Shown here: positions 1 through 9,233 of the stretch, in pieces | Layout: each line of letters begins with the position of its first letter | How positions within the stretch are numbered: position 1 is the first letter of the stretch | Assembly (NCBI RefSeq): GCF_020544465.1 | Contig: NZ_CP066126.1 | Coordinates: forward strand, 1,798,001-1,862,000 | Direction of reading: 5' to 3' | DNA: 64,000 bases | Origin: Chromobacterium rhizoryzae | GTDB lineage: Bacteria; Pseudomonadota; Gammaproteobacteria; Burkholderiales; Chromobacteriaceae | Program-made: the position numbers and the translations under genes | Notes under the pieces: model-generated | Seen by the model: the letters and a program-made list of their open reading frames with translations, nothing else | The model's database searches: none | Told to the model about the DNA's origin: nothing

Positions 1-1196
1 AGCGCCGTCCGGAGCTGGAGATCCGCGCGGTGCATGTGCACCACGGGCTGAGCCCGAACGCCGACGCCTGGGCCGAGCACTGTCGCGCCTTGTGCGCGTC
101 GCTGGGCGCGTCTTTGCGGGTGGAGCGGGTAAAGCTGGTCCTGAGCGGCGGCGACAGTCTGGAAGCGGTGGCCCGCGAGGCGCGCTACCAGGCGTATCGG
201 CGTTCCGCCGCCGGCGTGGTGGTTTTGGCGCATCATCTGGACGATCAGGCGGAAACCGTGCTGCTGCAATTGCTGCGCGGCGGCGGCGCGCGCGCTCTGG
301 CGGCGATGCCGGCCTTGCGCAAGCTGGACGCGGACGGGCCCTGGCTGTGGCGGCCCTTGCTGGGTTTGCGCCGGCGGCAGCTGGAGGCGTTCGTTCAGGC
401 GCAGGGCCTGAGCTGGGTTGAGGACGAGAGCAATCAGGACGAGCGCTGGCGGCGCAATCTGCTGCGTCAGCGGCTGCTGCCGCAGCTGGAGGCGGCGCTG
501 CCGGATTATCGCCGGCATCTGACGCGATCGGCCGGCTTGCTGGCGGACGCCGCCGCGGTGCTGGACGAGGTGGCGGCGCAGGATCTGGCCGCTTGCCGGC
601 GCGAAGGCGGCCTGGACCTGACTCGCTGGCGAGGCTTGTCCGCGGCCAGGCAACGCCAATGCCTGCTGGCCTGGCTGCGCGGCCTGGCCTGGCCGGCGCC
701 GGAGCCGGACGCGTTGGCGGAGTTCCAGCGCCAGGCGCTGGAGGCCGGCGCCGCCAGCTGTCCGCGGCTGAGTCTGGCGCGGGGCCTGTTATACCGTTAT
801 CGCGACGGCCTGTTCGCCTTGCCGGCGCTGCCGGCGCCGGCGGCCGTGTCGCTGGGGGCGGTGGAGCCTGCGGCGGAACGCCTGGTGCAAGAGTGGGGCG
901 GGACGCTGAGCTGGGAGTGGCGGCAAAGCGGCCTGCCGGCGGAGGCCTTGGCGCGAGGTTTGAACCTGCGGCCGCGCGAGGGCGGCGAGCGGCTGGCGGC
1001 CGGGGTGGGGCGCAAGCCGGTGAAGAACTTTCTGCAGGAGGCCGGCATCGCGCCGCCCTTGCGCGAGCGCTGGCCGCTGTTGTGCGACGCCGACGGGCGC
1101 GTGCTGGCGCTGCCCGGCGTGGCGGTGGACGCCGAACTGGCCTGCGGGCCGGGCTGGTGGCCGCTGTGGCGGCCGCTGTCGGCGGAGCCGCGCTGA
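1..1196 (+). CDS. tilS: tRNA(Ile)-lysidine synthase TilS (5' truncated by window edge)
   Basis: TilS attaches lysine to C34 of the AUA-reading tRNA-Ile, an essential cytoplasmic tRNA modification using ATP. The frame is open from the first bases of the window, so the start and the SGGxDS PP-loop lie upstream; the GTG at 30 is an internal Val codon. Visible are the family's HHGLSPNADAW segment, the AHHLDDQAETVLLQLLRG motif, a mid substrate-binding region, and a C-terminal TilS_C domain (RPREGGERL, then KNFLQEAGIAPPLRERWPLL). The stop is followed directly by a strong hairpin terminator. Identification is firm; only the N-terminus is missing. Confidence 0.93.
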   Translation, partial: RRPELEIRAVHVHHGLSPNADAWAEHCRALCASLGASLRVERVKLVLSGGDSLEAVAREARYQAYRRSAAGVVVLAHHLDDQAETVLLQLLRGGGARALAAMPALRKLDADGPWLWRPLLGLRRRQLEAFVQAQGLSWVEDESNQDERWRRNLLRQRLLPQLEAALPDYRRHLTRSAGLLADAAAVLDEVAAQDLAACRREGGLDLTRWRGLSAARQRQCLLAWLRGLAWPAPEPDALAEFQRQALEAGAASCPRLSLARGLLYRYRDGLFALPALPAPAAVSLGAVEPAAERLVQEWGGTLSWEWRQSGLPAEALARGLNLRPREGGERLAAGVGRKPVKNFLQEAGIAPPLRERWPLLCDADGRVLALPGVAVDAELACGPGWWPLWRPLSAEPR

Positions 1197-1200
1197 TGTG

Positions 1201-1231
1201 AAAAACGCCTGCCGATCCGGCAGGCGTTTTG
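1201..1231. terminator. Bidirectional rho-independent terminator between tilS and lpxH
   Basis: Inverted repeat AACGCCTGCC / GGCAGGCGTT with a short loop, flanked by A-run on the left and T-run on the right, placed between convergent tilS and lpxH, so it can terminate both. Confidence 0.88.
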
Positions 1232-1280
1232 CATTTGCAATCTGATGTCTCGCGATGCGCAGCGGACTTTGCGCAAATTC

Positions 1281-1997
1281 TCAGGCGGCGTTCAGCGGCA
1301 GGCTGACGATGCCCGCATCGTCCAGGCGCAGATAGCCGCCCTGGTTCCCGTGCCAGTCCTGGATCACCCAACGCTCGGAGGCGCCGTGTCGGTGGACCGC
1401 GGGGCGGTGGGTATGGCCGTGGATCAGCGTCGGCCAGTCGTGGGCGGCCAGCAGCGCCTCGACCGCGTCGGCGGCGACGTCCGAAATCTCGCTCAGGCCG
1501 TTCTGTTGTTTGCTCATCTCGCTTTGCTGGCGCGCCTGACGCGCGATCGCGTGGCGCTCCGCCAGCGGCCGCGCCAGCATCGCCTGCTGCCACTGCGGGT
1601 TGCGGCTGACGGCTCGAAACTGCTGATAGGCGGCGTCGCCGGTGCACAGCGCGTCGCCGTGGCTGAGCAGGCAGCGGCGGCCATGGGCCTCGATCAAGCT
1701 TGGATCGTCCAGCAGCCGCGCGCCGCTGCGCAGACAGAAGCCCTCGCCCAGCAGGAAATCGCGGTTGCCGTGCATCACGTACAGCGGCGTGGCGGCGGCG
1801 AAGGCGCGCATCGCGGCCAGCGGCGTTTCCAGGAACGGTGAATCGTCGTCGTCGCCCACCCAGTATTCGAACAGATCGCCCAGGATGTAGAGCGCGTCGA
1901 TCCGGCCTTGCCAGGCTTGCAGCGTGTCCAGAAACAAACGGTTCAGCGCCGGAGTGTCGTCCGCCAGGTGCAGATCGGAAATGAAGTGAATGGCCAT
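1281..1997 (-). CDS. lpxH: UDP-2,3-diacylglucosamine diphosphatase LpxH
   Basis: Hydrolyses UDP-2,3-diacylglucosamine to lipid X and UMP in lipid A synthesis, at the cytoplasmic face of the inner membrane. The 238-residue product has the metallophosphoesterase signature in order: SDLHL near the N-terminus, GDLFEYWVGDD, HGNRDF around residue 80, LSHGD, and a C-terminal HGHTHRP. Length is typical for the family. It is last in a minus-strand run ppiA-ppiB-lpxH, a neighbourhood also seen in other proteobacteria. Confidence 0.94.
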   Translation of the reverse strand: MAIHFISDLHLADDTPALNRLFLDTLQAWQGRIDALYILGDLFEYWVGDDDDSPFLETPLAAMRAFAAATPLYVMHGNRDFLLGEGFCLRSGARLLDDPSLIEAHGRRCLLSHGDALCTGDAAYQQFRAVSRNPQWQQAMLARPLAERHAIARQARQQSEMSKQQNGLSEISDVAADAVEALLAAHDWPTLIHGHTHRPAVHRHGASERWVIQDWHGNQGGYLRLDDAGIVSLPLNAA

Positions 1998-2017
1998 GTC
2001 GCGTGCGGATGAGTTGA

Positions 2018-2039
2018 AGCCCGGCCGGACGGCCGGGCT
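2018..2039. other. Strong GC hairpin between ppiB and lpxH
   Basis: AGCCCGGCC / GGCCGGGCT form a near-perfect stem with a tiny loop in the 76-bp gap between ppiB and lpxH; a second GC palindrome follows at about 2041-2063. There is no T-run, so it is more likely an intercistronic RNA structure than a simple terminator. Confidence 0.5.
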
Positions 2040-2073
2040 GGAAGCGCGCCGCGCGTCGCGCGGCGTCGGCGAA

Positions 2074-2565
2074 TCAAATGATTTCGGCTTTCTCGATCAC
2101 CACGGCTTCCGCCGGCACGTCCTGATGCGGGCCGCTGCGACCGGTGCGCACCGCCTTGATGCTGTCCACTACGTCCTGGCCTTCCACAACCTGGCCAAAC
2201 ACGGCGTAGCCCCAGCCTTGGGCGCTTTCCGATTTGAAATCCAGGAAGTCGTTGTCGGACACATTGATGAAGAACTGGGCGGAGGCCGAGTGCGGGTCCA
2301 TGGTGCGGGCCATGGCCACGGTGTAGGCCTTGTTGGCCAGGCCGTTATTGGCTTCGTTCTCGATCGGCGCGTTGGTCGGCTTTTGCGACATATCGGCGGT
2401 GAAGCCGCCGCCCTGGATCATGAAGCCGTTGATTACGCGGTGGAAGATGGTGCCGTCGTAATGGCCGCTTTTTACGTACTCTTCAAAGTTGGCGGCGGTT
2501 TTCGGGGCCTTGTCGGCGAACAGTTCCAGCACGATGGCGCCGAAGTTGGTGGTCAGTTTGATCAT
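2074..2565 (-). CDS. ppiB: Cytoplasmic peptidyl-prolyl cis-trans isomerase B (cyclophilin)
   Basis: Catalyses cis-trans isomerisation of proline peptide bonds in the cytoplasm. The 163-residue protein is a bare cyclophilin domain with no signal peptide. It carries the hallmark FHRVINGFMIQGG (catalytic Arg within FHRV), MARTMDPHSASAQFFIN, and the GYAVFGQVVEGQDVVD segment. It lies between ppiA and lpxH on the same strand and is clearly paralogous to ppiA upstream. Confidence 0.93.
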   Translation of the reverse strand: MIKLTTNFGAIVLELFADKAPKTAANFEEYVKSGHYDGTIFHRVINGFMIQGGGFTADMSQKPTNAPIENEANNGLANKAYTVAMARTMDPHSASAQFFINVSDNDFLDFKSESAQGWGYAVFGQVVEGQDVVDSIKAVRTGRSGPHQDVPAEAVVIEKAEII

Positions 2566-2630
2566 GGTGTTTCCTTGATGACGGGCAGGCCGCGTGGGGC
2601 CTGCCGGTATGAAAGAGGTTGTAGAAAAGC

Positions 2631-3203
2631 TTAAGGCTTGATGGTGACTTTCTGGATCACGATGGGCTCGAACGGCACGTCGCCCATGCCGTTCATGCTG
2701 CCGGTGCGGGTCTTGGCGATGCGGTTGACCACGTCCATGCCGCGGGTCACTTTGCCGAACACCGCATAGCCGGCGCCCTGGGGCGTCGGGGATTTATAGT
2801 CGAGGAAGTCGTTGTTGGCCACATTGATGAAGAACTGGGCGGTGGCGGAATTCGGGTCCGCGGTGCGGGCCATGGCGATGGTGCCTATGCCGTTCTTCAG
2901 GCCGTTGCTCGCCTCGTTGGCGATGGCGGCGCGGGTGGGCTTCTGGTTCAGCTTGGTGTCGAAGCCGCCGCCCTGGATCATGAAGCCGTCGATCACGCGG
3001 TGGAACACGGTGCCGTTGTAGTGGCCGGCCTTGGCGTAGGCGACGAAGTTTTCCACGGTCTTGGGGGCTTTGGCCGAGTCCAGCGCAATCTCGATATTGC
3101 CCTTGTTCGTGGTCATTTCCACTGTCGGCGAGGCCAGGGCCACGGCGGGCAGCGCGCTCAACGCCAGCATGCTCAGCATTCGTTTCATGGTTGCTTTATT
3201 CAA
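2631..3203 (-). CDS. ppiA: Periplasmic peptidyl-prolyl cis-trans isomerase A (cyclophilin)
   Basis: A 190-residue cyclophilin with a cleavable Sec signal peptide: a basic start with KR, hydrophobic MLSMLALSALPAVA, and a likely cut after ALA. It should act in the periplasm on folding of exported proteins. Core motifs FHRVIDGFMIQGG and MARTADPNSATAQFFIN are intact. First gene of the ppiA-ppiB-lpxH run; the 65-bp gap to ppiB holds an inverted repeat (2584-2605) that could modulate readthrough. Confidence 0.92.
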   Translation of the reverse strand: MNKATMKRMLSMLALSALPAVALASPTVEMTTNKGNIEIALDSAKAPKTVENFVAYAKAGHYNGTVFHRVIDGFMIQGGGFDTKLNQKPTRAAIANEASNGLKNGIGTIAMARTADPNSATAQFFINVANNDFLDYKSPTPQGAGYAVFGKVTRGMDVVNRIAKTRTGSMNGMGDVPFEPIVIQKVTIKP

Positions 3204-3433
3204 CAGGGTTATGAGGAGCCGCCAATATTAGCACAGCCTTTTGATTCAGCGCATGGCGCGGCCGTCTTATGCTTTTAGCCTAAGGCGGACTTCTTGTTTT
3301 TTTAAAAAATAGTATTTAGACTCCACCCCCTAAAAATTGTGTGATCGCTATCTATTTGGATGGCATATTTTCGCACGCAAGCTCGGTTTCCAATAACAAA
3401 GGCGGCAGCCGCCGCCGGGGTAGATATAAAAAA

Positions 3434-4735
3434 ATGAAAGCATTCGCACCTTCCGCTGTTCGCCTCATTCCCGCGCTGGTGGCCGGCCTGTTGGCCGCCG
3501 CGCCGCTGGCTCAGGCCGCCGGCTTCCAATTGTCCGAGCAAAGCGTGGCCGGCCTGGGCCGCGCCCACGCCGGCGCCGGCTTGGTGGGCGACGACCTGTC
3601 CGCCGTCTTCTACAACCCGGCCGGCATGACCTTGATTGAAGGCACCCAGGTGCAGGGCGGCTTCACCTACGCCGAAATCGACGCGCCGTTCGAAGGCAAG
3701 GGCGGTTTCCCGGCCGCGCGCCAGGGCAGCGACAACGGCCGCGCCAAGGCCGAATTCATCCCCAACGCCTATCTGGTGCATCAGTTGAGCGAACGCGCCC
3801 GCCTGGGTCTGGGCATCACCGTGCCTTTCGGCCTCGGCGCCAGCTATGACGACAACTGGGTGGGCCGCAACCACGGCATTTCCAGTTCCATCATGACCGT
3901 GGACTTCAACCCGTCCTTCGCCTACAAGCTGGACGACAAGTGGAGCTTCGGCGCCGGCGTGTCGGCGCAGTACGCCAAGGCCGATCTGAAGCAGGGCGCG
4001 TTTTTCCAAGGCGCCACCGGCGAGATCGACGCCGACAGCTGGGCCTACGGCTACAATCTGGGCCTGATGTACGCGTTCAACCAGGACAACCGCGTTGGCC
4101 TGTCCTATCGCTCCAAACTGAACCACAAGGCGCGCGGCGACTACAAGGCTAGCGGCTTCAACCAATCCACGCTGCCGGGCACCTCGATTCCGCTGCCGCA
4201 GAAATTCCATATCGACGGCACTTATGCCGGCGGCGCCGACGTCACCACGCCGGAATCGCTGCTGCTGTCCGGCTTCAGCCGTCTGAACAGCAAGTGGGCG
4301 CTGAGCGCCACCGCGCGCTGGACCAACTGGAGCCGCTTCGATCAGCTGGTGATCAAGGGCAATCCGCTGGCCGACACCGTGATCAATAATCACTGGAAAG
4401 CCAGCTGGCTGTTCTCGGTGGGCGCCGACTACAACTTCAACGAGCAACTGACGCTGCGCAGCGGCGTGGGCTATGAAACCAGCCCGGTGCGCAACGCCAG
4501 CTACCGCAACCCGCTGATTCCGGACACCGACCGCGTCTGGTTGAGCCTAGGCGCCAGCTACAAGGCCAGCAAGCAGCTGACCGTGGACGCCGGCTACACC
4601 TATCTGATGGGCGTGGGCGACCGCGACATCAACCATACCGCTCCGAGCCCGCTGGGCAACGGCGACACGCTGCAAGGTTCTTACAGCTCCATCCGCGGCC
4701 ACTTGCTGGGCGTGCAGATGCAGTACAAGTTCTGA
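3434..4735 (+). CDS. FadL/OMPP1/TodX-family outer membrane transporter
   Basis: Outer membrane beta-barrel for uptake of long-chain fatty acids or other hydrophobic compounds. The open frame extends to 3341, but ATG at 3434 is preferred because it starts directly at a signal peptide (MKAF..., hydrophobic stretch, cleavage after AQA). The mature protein begins AGFQLSEQSVAGLGRAHAG and has the family hallmark FYNPAGMTLI, matching the hatch region of FadL. About 433 residues, ending in an aromatic-rich strand with terminal KF, as expected for Bam-dependent insertion. The AT-rich stretch at 3290-3330 is the probable promoter. The substrate cannot be deduced. Confidence 0.9.
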   Translation: MKAFAPSAVRLIPALVAGLLAAAPLAQAAGFQLSEQSVAGLGRAHAGAGLVGDDLSAVFYNPAGMTLIEGTQVQGGFTYAEIDAPFEGKGGFPAARQGSDNGRAKAEFIPNAYLVHQLSERARLGLGITVPFGLGASYDDNWVGRNHGISSSIMTVDFNPSFAYKLDDKWSFGAGVSAQYAKADLKQGAFFQGATGEIDADSWAYGYNLGLMYAFNQDNRVGLSYRSKLNHKARGDYKASGFNQSTLPGTSIPLPQKFHIDGTYAGGADVTTPESLLLSGFSRLNSKWALSATARWTNWSRFDQLVIKGNPLADTVINNHWKASWLFSVGADYNFNEQLTLRSGVGYETSPVRNASYRNPLIPDTDRVWLSLGASYKASKQLTVDAGYTYLMGVGDRDINHTAPSPLGNGDTLQGSYSSIRGHLLGVQMQYKF

Positions 4736-4755
4736 TTCAGGCAAGCCTGACCGTC

Positions 4756-4789
4756 CCGCCGCCGCCGGCTTCGCCCGCGGCGGTTTTTT
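4756..4789 (+). terminator. Rho-independent terminator after the FadL-type porin
   Basis: GC-rich imperfect inverted repeat (CCGCCG ... CGGCGG) followed by TTTTTT. Confidence 0.75.
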
Positions 4790-4861
4790 CATATCCGGGG
4801 ATGCGGTTTGTCCGGCGGCAGGCTAGAGTAGGGCGCTGTGTTTCTCTGAGCGTCCATTCCC

Positions 4862-6631
4862 ATGTCCGTTGCCCCCTCCCCATGGCTGCGGCTGAGCCCG
4901 CTGGCCGGCCTGTTGCCCTATCTGCGCCCGTACCGGCTGCGCGCCTGGCTGGCCTTGCTGGCCCTGATCGTGGCCGCCGCCGCCACTCTGTTGCTGCCGG
5001 TGGCGTTTCGCTTTCTGATCGACCATGGTTTCAGCCAGCGCGCGGCGGCGGACATCAACCGCTATTTCCTCGGCCTGTTCGGCGTGGCGGCGGTGCTGGC
5101 CCTGGCCACCGCGCTGCGTTTTTATTGCGTGTCCTGGCTGGGCGAACGCGTCACCGCCGACATCCGCCGCGCGGTGTATCAGCATGTGATCCGGGTCAGC
5201 CCGGAATACTTTGAAGTCACCCAGACCGGCGAGGTGCTGTCCCGGCTGACCACCGACACCACCCTGGTGCAGACCGTGATCGGCACCAGCCTGTCCATGG
5301 GGCTGCGCAATGCGCTGCTGATGCTGGGCGGCCTGGCCATGCTGATGGCCACCAGCCCCAGTCTGACCGCCTACATCCTGGTGACGCTGTTGCTGGTGGT
5401 CTTGCCCATCGTGGTTTTCGGCCGCCGGGTGCGGACCTTGTCCCGTTCCAGCCAGGATCGCATCGCGGATTCCAGCGCCATCGCCGGCGAAACCCTGAAC
5501 GCCATTCCCACGGTGCAGGCCTTCAATCAGCAGGCGCGGGAGAGCCGGCGCTTCGGCGCTTCGGTGGAGACGGGTTTCGACGCCGCGCTGGCGCGCATCC
5601 GCGCGCGCTCCTGGTTGACGGTGGCGGTGATCCTGCTGATCTTCGGGGCCATTGTCTTCGTCTTGTGGCTGGGCGCGCACGCGGTGCTGGAGGGCGCGAT
5701 GAGCGCCGGCCAGCTGGGCCAGTTCATCCTGTACGCGGTGGTGACCGCCGGCGCCATCGGCGCGCTGGCGGAGGTGTGGGGCGATGTACAGCGCGCGGCC
5801 GGCGCCACCGAGCGTCTGATGGAGCTGCTGTCCCTGCGCTCGCCGGTGACGGAGCCGGCCGCGCCGCGCGCCTTGCCGGCCGGGCCCGCCGGCCTGGCGT
5901 TGCGCGACGTCGATTTCGCCTATCCGTCCCGCCCCGGCCAGCCCTCGCTCAGCGGCATCCGGCTCAGCGTGCGCCCCGGCGAGCACGTGGCGCTGGTGGG
6001 GCCGTCCGGCGCCGGCAAGTCCACCTTGTTCCAGCTCTTGCTGCGTTTTTACGATCCGCAGCAAGGCCAATTGCTATTGGGCGGCGTGGACGTGCGCGAG
6101 CTGTCCTTCGCCGATTTGCGCGGCCATGTGGGCGTGGTCTTGCAGGATTCGGTGATCTTCGGCGCCAGCGCGCTGGAGAACATCCGCTACGGCAAACCCG
6201 AGGCCAGCGACGAGGAGGTGCGGGCCGCGGCCCGCGCCGCCGCCGCCGACGGCTTCATCGAGAAGTTGCCGCAGGGCTACGACACCTATCTGGGCGAACG
6301 CGGCGTGCGTCTGTCCGGCGGCCAGCGCCAACGCATCGCCATCGCCCGCGCCATCCTGAAGAACCCGCCTTTGCTGCTGCTGGACGAAGCCACCAGCGCG
6401 CTGGACGCGGAGTCGGAACAACTGGTGCAGCAGGCGCTGGAGCGCGCCGCGCAAAACCGCACCACCCTGGTGATCGCCCACCGGCTGGCCACGGTCAAGC
6501 AGGCAGACCGCATCGTGGTGCTGGACCAGGGCCGCATCGTGGCCGAAGGCAGTCACCAGAGCCTGTTGGCCGACTCGCCCTTGTACGCGCGGCTGGCGGC
6601 CTTGCAGTTCGCCGCCGGCGGGGAGGGTTGA
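4862..6631 (+). CDS. MsbA-like ABC exporter, fused permease and ATPase
   Basis: Half-transporter of 589 residues: about six membrane helices in residues 20-310 (ABC_membrane type), then a nucleotide-binding domain. Walker A is GPSGAGKST, signature LSGGQRQRIAIARAIL, Walker B LLLLDEATSALD, and the H-loop is in VIAHRL. It should dimerise and export a lipid or hydrophobic substrate across the inner membrane. It resembles the MsbA-related half-transporter group rather than MsbA itself; no lpx gene sits next to it, so the substrate is open. No clear Shine-Dalgarno precedes the ATG. Confidence 0.88.
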   Translation: MSVAPSPWLRLSPLAGLLPYLRPYRLRAWLALLALIVAAAATLLLPVAFRFLIDHGFSQRAAADINRYFLGLFGVAAVLALATALRFYCVSWLGERVTADIRRAVYQHVIRVSPEYFEVTQTGEVLSRLTTDTTLVQTVIGTSLSMGLRNALLMLGGLAMLMATSPSLTAYILVTLLLVVLPIVVFGRRVRTLSRSSQDRIADSSAIAGETLNAIPTVQAFNQQARESRRFGASVETGFDAALARIRARSWLTVAVILLIFGAIVFVLWLGAHAVLEGAMSAGQLGQFILYAVVTAGAIGALAEVWGDVQRAAGATERLMELLSLRSPVTEPAAPRALPAGPAGLALRDVDFAYPSRPGQPSLSGIRLSVRPGEHVALVGPSGAGKSTLFQLLLRFYDPQQGQLLLGGVDVRELSFADLRGHVGVVLQDSVIFGASALENIRYGKPEASDEEVRAAARAAAADGFIEKLPQGYDTYLGERGVRLSGGQRQRIAIARAILKNPPLLLLDEATSALDAESEQLVQQALERAAQNRTTLVIAHRLATVKQADRIVVLDQGRIVAEGSHQSLLADSPLYARLAALQFAAGGEG

Positions 6632-6720
6632 GGCAGCGTCCGCTTAAGCATAATGAATAGTCTATGCTCCATGGATGAACGGCCGCCGCGCGGCGCCGAG
6701 ACCCGAGATGGAGCGAAGAC

Positions 6721-8331
6721 ATGAAACTGGCTGTCCGTTTGGGGGGCGTGGTGTTGTGCGCCGGGCTGGGCCTGTGCGTGGTGGCCGGATTCGCCTTGCA
6801 CACCTTGCGTTCCACCCTGCTGGAGGACCGCAAGGCGCAGATCGGCAGCCTGGTGCACCTGGCGGGCCAGCAGGTGGCGATGTACCAGAAGCAGGAGCAA
6901 AGCGGCAAGCTCAAGCGCGAGGAGGCGCAGCGGCGCGCGGTCGAAGCGATGTCCGGACTGCGCGACAAGGGCAACTACGTGTTCGCGCGCGACGCGTCGG
7001 ACCTGGTGCTGGTGCACCCGGACCGGCGCAAGCTGGGCAAGCGGGACACCGGCGGCAAGCTGCCGGACGGCCGCACCCTGGTGCAGGCCTACCGCGACGC
7101 GCTGTCGAACGGCGATTTCGGCTTTGCGCTGGTGCGCACCAAGCGGCCCAACGGCAACGAGGTGCTGCCCAAACTCAATGCGGTGATGCGGATACCGGAC
7201 TGGAACTGGACCATAGGCACAGGCGTGTTCATGGACGATGTGGAAAGCCAGTTCAACGGCCTGGCGCTCAAGCTCTCCGGCATCGGCCTGGCGGTGTTGG
7301 CGGTGGTGACGCTGCTGGCCTGGCGCGTGGCCGCGTCCATTTTCCGCTTGATCGGGGGCGAGGCGGAGGCGGCCGCGGCGACGGCGCGGGCGATGGCGGC
7401 CGGCGATCTGAGCCAGACATTGGAGCGCGCGCCGAGCGAGGGCAGCCTGATGGACGCCTTCGCCGGCATGCAGCGCAGCTTGCGCCAGCTGATCGAACGT
7501 TTGCAGGACGGTTCCGCCCAGCTGGAGCGTTCGGTGGGCGGTTTGTCCGGACGCATGCAGCAGATTCACGGCCAGGTGGAGCAATCGGCGGCGGCCAGCG
7601 CCGGCGCCGCGGAAACCACCGCCGGCATGCTGGACGGCGTGGCCGAGGTGTCGCGCCGCAGCGCGGAGAGCGAGTCGGACTCCGCCAACGCCTGCGCGCT
7701 GGCGGACGAGGGCGAAGGCCTGGTGCGCCGCGCGGCCGAGGAGATCCAGGCGGTGTCCGGCCAGGTGGCGGCGGCCTCCGGCTGCATAGGCGAACTGGCC
7801 GAGCGCTGCCGCGCGATCGACGTCACCGCCGCGGTGATCAAGGACATCGCCGACCAGACCAATCTCTTGGCGCTGAACGCGGCGATTGAAGCCGCGCGCG
7901 CCGGCGAGCTGGGCCGCGGCTTCGCGGTGGTGGCGGACGAGGTGCGCAAGCTGGCCGACCGCAGCGGCGAGGCCACGCGCCAGATCGCCGCCACCATCCA
8001 GGCGATTCAGGCGGACACCGATTCCGTGGTGGCCAGCATGGGCGAGGTGGGGCCGCGGGTGGACAGCGGCGTGGCCATGGCCCGGCAGGCCGCGGACGCT
8101 TTGCAGCGCATCCGCGGCGGCGCGCAGTCCGCGCGCGACAATATCCGCGCGGTGGCCGGCGCCGCCGCGGCGCAGGCCGAGGCCAACCGCGAGGTGGCCG
8201 GCAATATGGAGCAGGTGGCCGGCCTGGCCGGACAGACCCGCGCCACCGCCCTGGCGGCCGAGGCCGAGGTGGAAGCGCTGGAGACGCTGGCCGCCGGGCT
8301 GCGGCAGGCGGCGGCCAGCTTCAGGCTGTGA
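6721..8331 (+). CDS. Methyl-accepting chemotaxis protein with single Cache sensor
   Basis: Inner membrane chemoreceptor, 536 residues. An N-terminal helix (about 7-30) is followed by a periplasmic single-Cache domain with the GNYVFARDASDLVLVHP and NWTIGTGVFMDD features typical of sCache_2. A second helix (about 180-205), a HAMP-like stretch and a long coiled coil come next. The conserved hairpin tip reads DQTNLLALNAAIEAARAGE, then GRGFAVVADEVRKLADRS, the CheA/CheW contact region. It signals through CheA/CheW; the ligand is unknown. Monocistronic as far as visible, preceded by a good GGAGCGAAGAC ribosome site. Confidence 0.92.
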   Translation: MKLAVRLGGVVLCAGLGLCVVAGFALHTLRSTLLEDRKAQIGSLVHLAGQQVAMYQKQEQSGKLKREEAQRRAVEAMSGLRDKGNYVFARDASDLVLVHPDRRKLGKRDTGGKLPDGRTLVQAYRDALSNGDFGFALVRTKRPNGNEVLPKLNAVMRIPDWNWTIGTGVFMDDVESQFNGLALKLSGIGLAVLAVVTLLAWRVAASIFRLIGGEAEAAAATARAMAAGDLSQTLERAPSEGSLMDAFAGMQRSLRQLIERLQDGSAQLERSVGGLSGRMQQIHGQVEQSAAASAGAAETTAGMLDGVAEVSRRSAESESDSANACALADEGEGLVRRAAEEIQAVSGQVAAASGCIGELAERCRAIDVTAAVIKDIADQTNLLALNAAIEAARAGELGRGFAVVADEVRKLADRSGEATRQIAATIQAIQADTDSVVASMGEVGPRVDSGVAMARQAADALQRIRGGAQSARDNIRAVAGAAAAQAEANREVAGNMEQVAGLAGQTRATALAAEAEVEALETLAAGLRQAAASFRL

Positions 8332-8375
8332 GGCGGGCGGTGGTACACTGCCGGCCTCGCGATCAAATCAAAAGG

Positions 8376-9047
8376 ATGGCCATCTTGTCTGCCCACGTTC
8401 CGGAAGCCCAAGCCGCGCTCGACCCCACGCCGCTGCTGGCGCAATTATTGGCCGCCCACGGCCTGCCCTGCCAGGAGGCCAAGGGCTGGCTGCTGCCGCA
8501 GGGCCAACTGCCGGCCATAGGCGCTCACTGGACGCCGGGCGAGAACAACGGCCGGCTGGACATCCACGTGCTGTTGGAAAACGACATCCGCTTGATGGAA
8601 AGCTTCGCCGGCCTGGGCGCGGGCCGGGAAGGGCTGAACGACGCGCTGGAAAATTTCAGCGCCAATGTGCTGCATGTGTTGCTGGCCGGCCTGTGGGGCG
8701 TCCGCGACGAAGCGCAAGTCACCGAACGGCGCTGGGAAATCGCCGGCCGCGACTATATGGCCTATATCGGCAATTTCGGCCTGCGCGGCGGCGCCGATCG
8801 GCTGGAGCAAGCCTTGTTCGAGGCGCTGTTCCGCCAAGCCACCGCCGCGCTGCGCGCGGAAACGCTGTCCGGCGACGCGCATTGGACCCGGCTGTTCTTC
8901 TGCAATCTGAACGGCGAGTTCGTCTCCGAGGCGCTGCTGGACAATCAACGCTGGGAAGCGGGCCTGAGCCTGTTGGACGCGCTGCCGTGGCCGGCGGCGC
9001 AGGGCTATTACAGCCTGCGCCATTTCATGCTGCTGCGCGCGGTGTGA
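8376..9047 (+). CDS. Uncharacterised protein, possibly DUF6348-like
   Basis: A soluble protein of 223 residues with no signal peptide or membrane helix. The start at ATG 8376 follows AAAAGGATGG. From memory the segments LDIHVLLENDIRLMESFAGLG and ALENFSANVLHVLLAGLWG recall a family of unknown function (DUF6348); that assignment is tentative. The sequence is rich in Trp, Leu and acidic residues, and the codon use matches its neighbours. Its TGA stop is the first base triplet of a dispersed repeat copy (9046-9194). No function can be assigned. Confidence 0.75.
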   Translation: MAILSAHVPEAQAALDPTPLLAQLLAAHGLPCQEAKGWLLPQGQLPAIGAHWTPGENNGRLDIHVLLENDIRLMESFAGLGAGREGLNDALENFSANVLHVLLAGLWGVRDEAQVTERRWEIAGRDYMAYIGNFGLRGGADRLEQALFEALFRQATAALRAETLSGDAHWTRLFFCNLNGEFVSEALLDNQRWEAGLSLLDALPWPAAQGYYSLRHFMLLRAV

Positions 9048-9194
9048 GAACCTGTTTACGATCTGCTGCGCGTCGTGAAGCCCTGCACGGTGAGTACCCG
9101 CTCAAAATGCTCATGGACCACGAGTACATTCCGCTTTTTCGCTCGTTTTCGCCTTGTCTCGCCCTAGCTCGCGAGATCGTAAACAGCTTCTGAG
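9046..9194 (-). repeat. Dispersed intergenic repeat, copy A (full length, about 149 bp)
   Basis: Ends are inverted repeats of each other: GAACCTGTTTACGATCT at the left and AGATCGTAAACAGCTTCT at the right. Internal blocks GCGCGTCGTGA, AAATGCTCATG, GTACATTCCGCTTT and GCCTTGTCTCGCCCTAGC recur in the copies at 13334, 22547 and 36805. The left end overlaps the TGA stop of the upstream gene. Orientation is relative to copy B, taken as plus. Confidence 0.88.
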
Positions 9195-9233
9195 GCGGCC
9201 GCGCTGGTGCTCGCGAGACCGTAAGCCGGTCCT

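Noticed and set aside
92..1201. Long overlapping Arg/Ala/Gly-rich open frames on both strands across tilS and many other genes
   Set aside because: They are third-position GC shadows with no family motifs and no ribosome sites; the listed genes explain the coding signal.
4823..6070. A 415-codon antisense open frame across the ABC exporter
   Set aside because: Its Gln/His/Gly-rich composition is typical of antisense shadows in GC-rich genomes.
9025..9200. Short peptides encoded inside the dispersed repeat (such as MGISKRRSPC in copy B)
   Set aside because: Similar peptides recur only because the DNA repeats; there is no ribosome site and the frames run out into flanking sequence.
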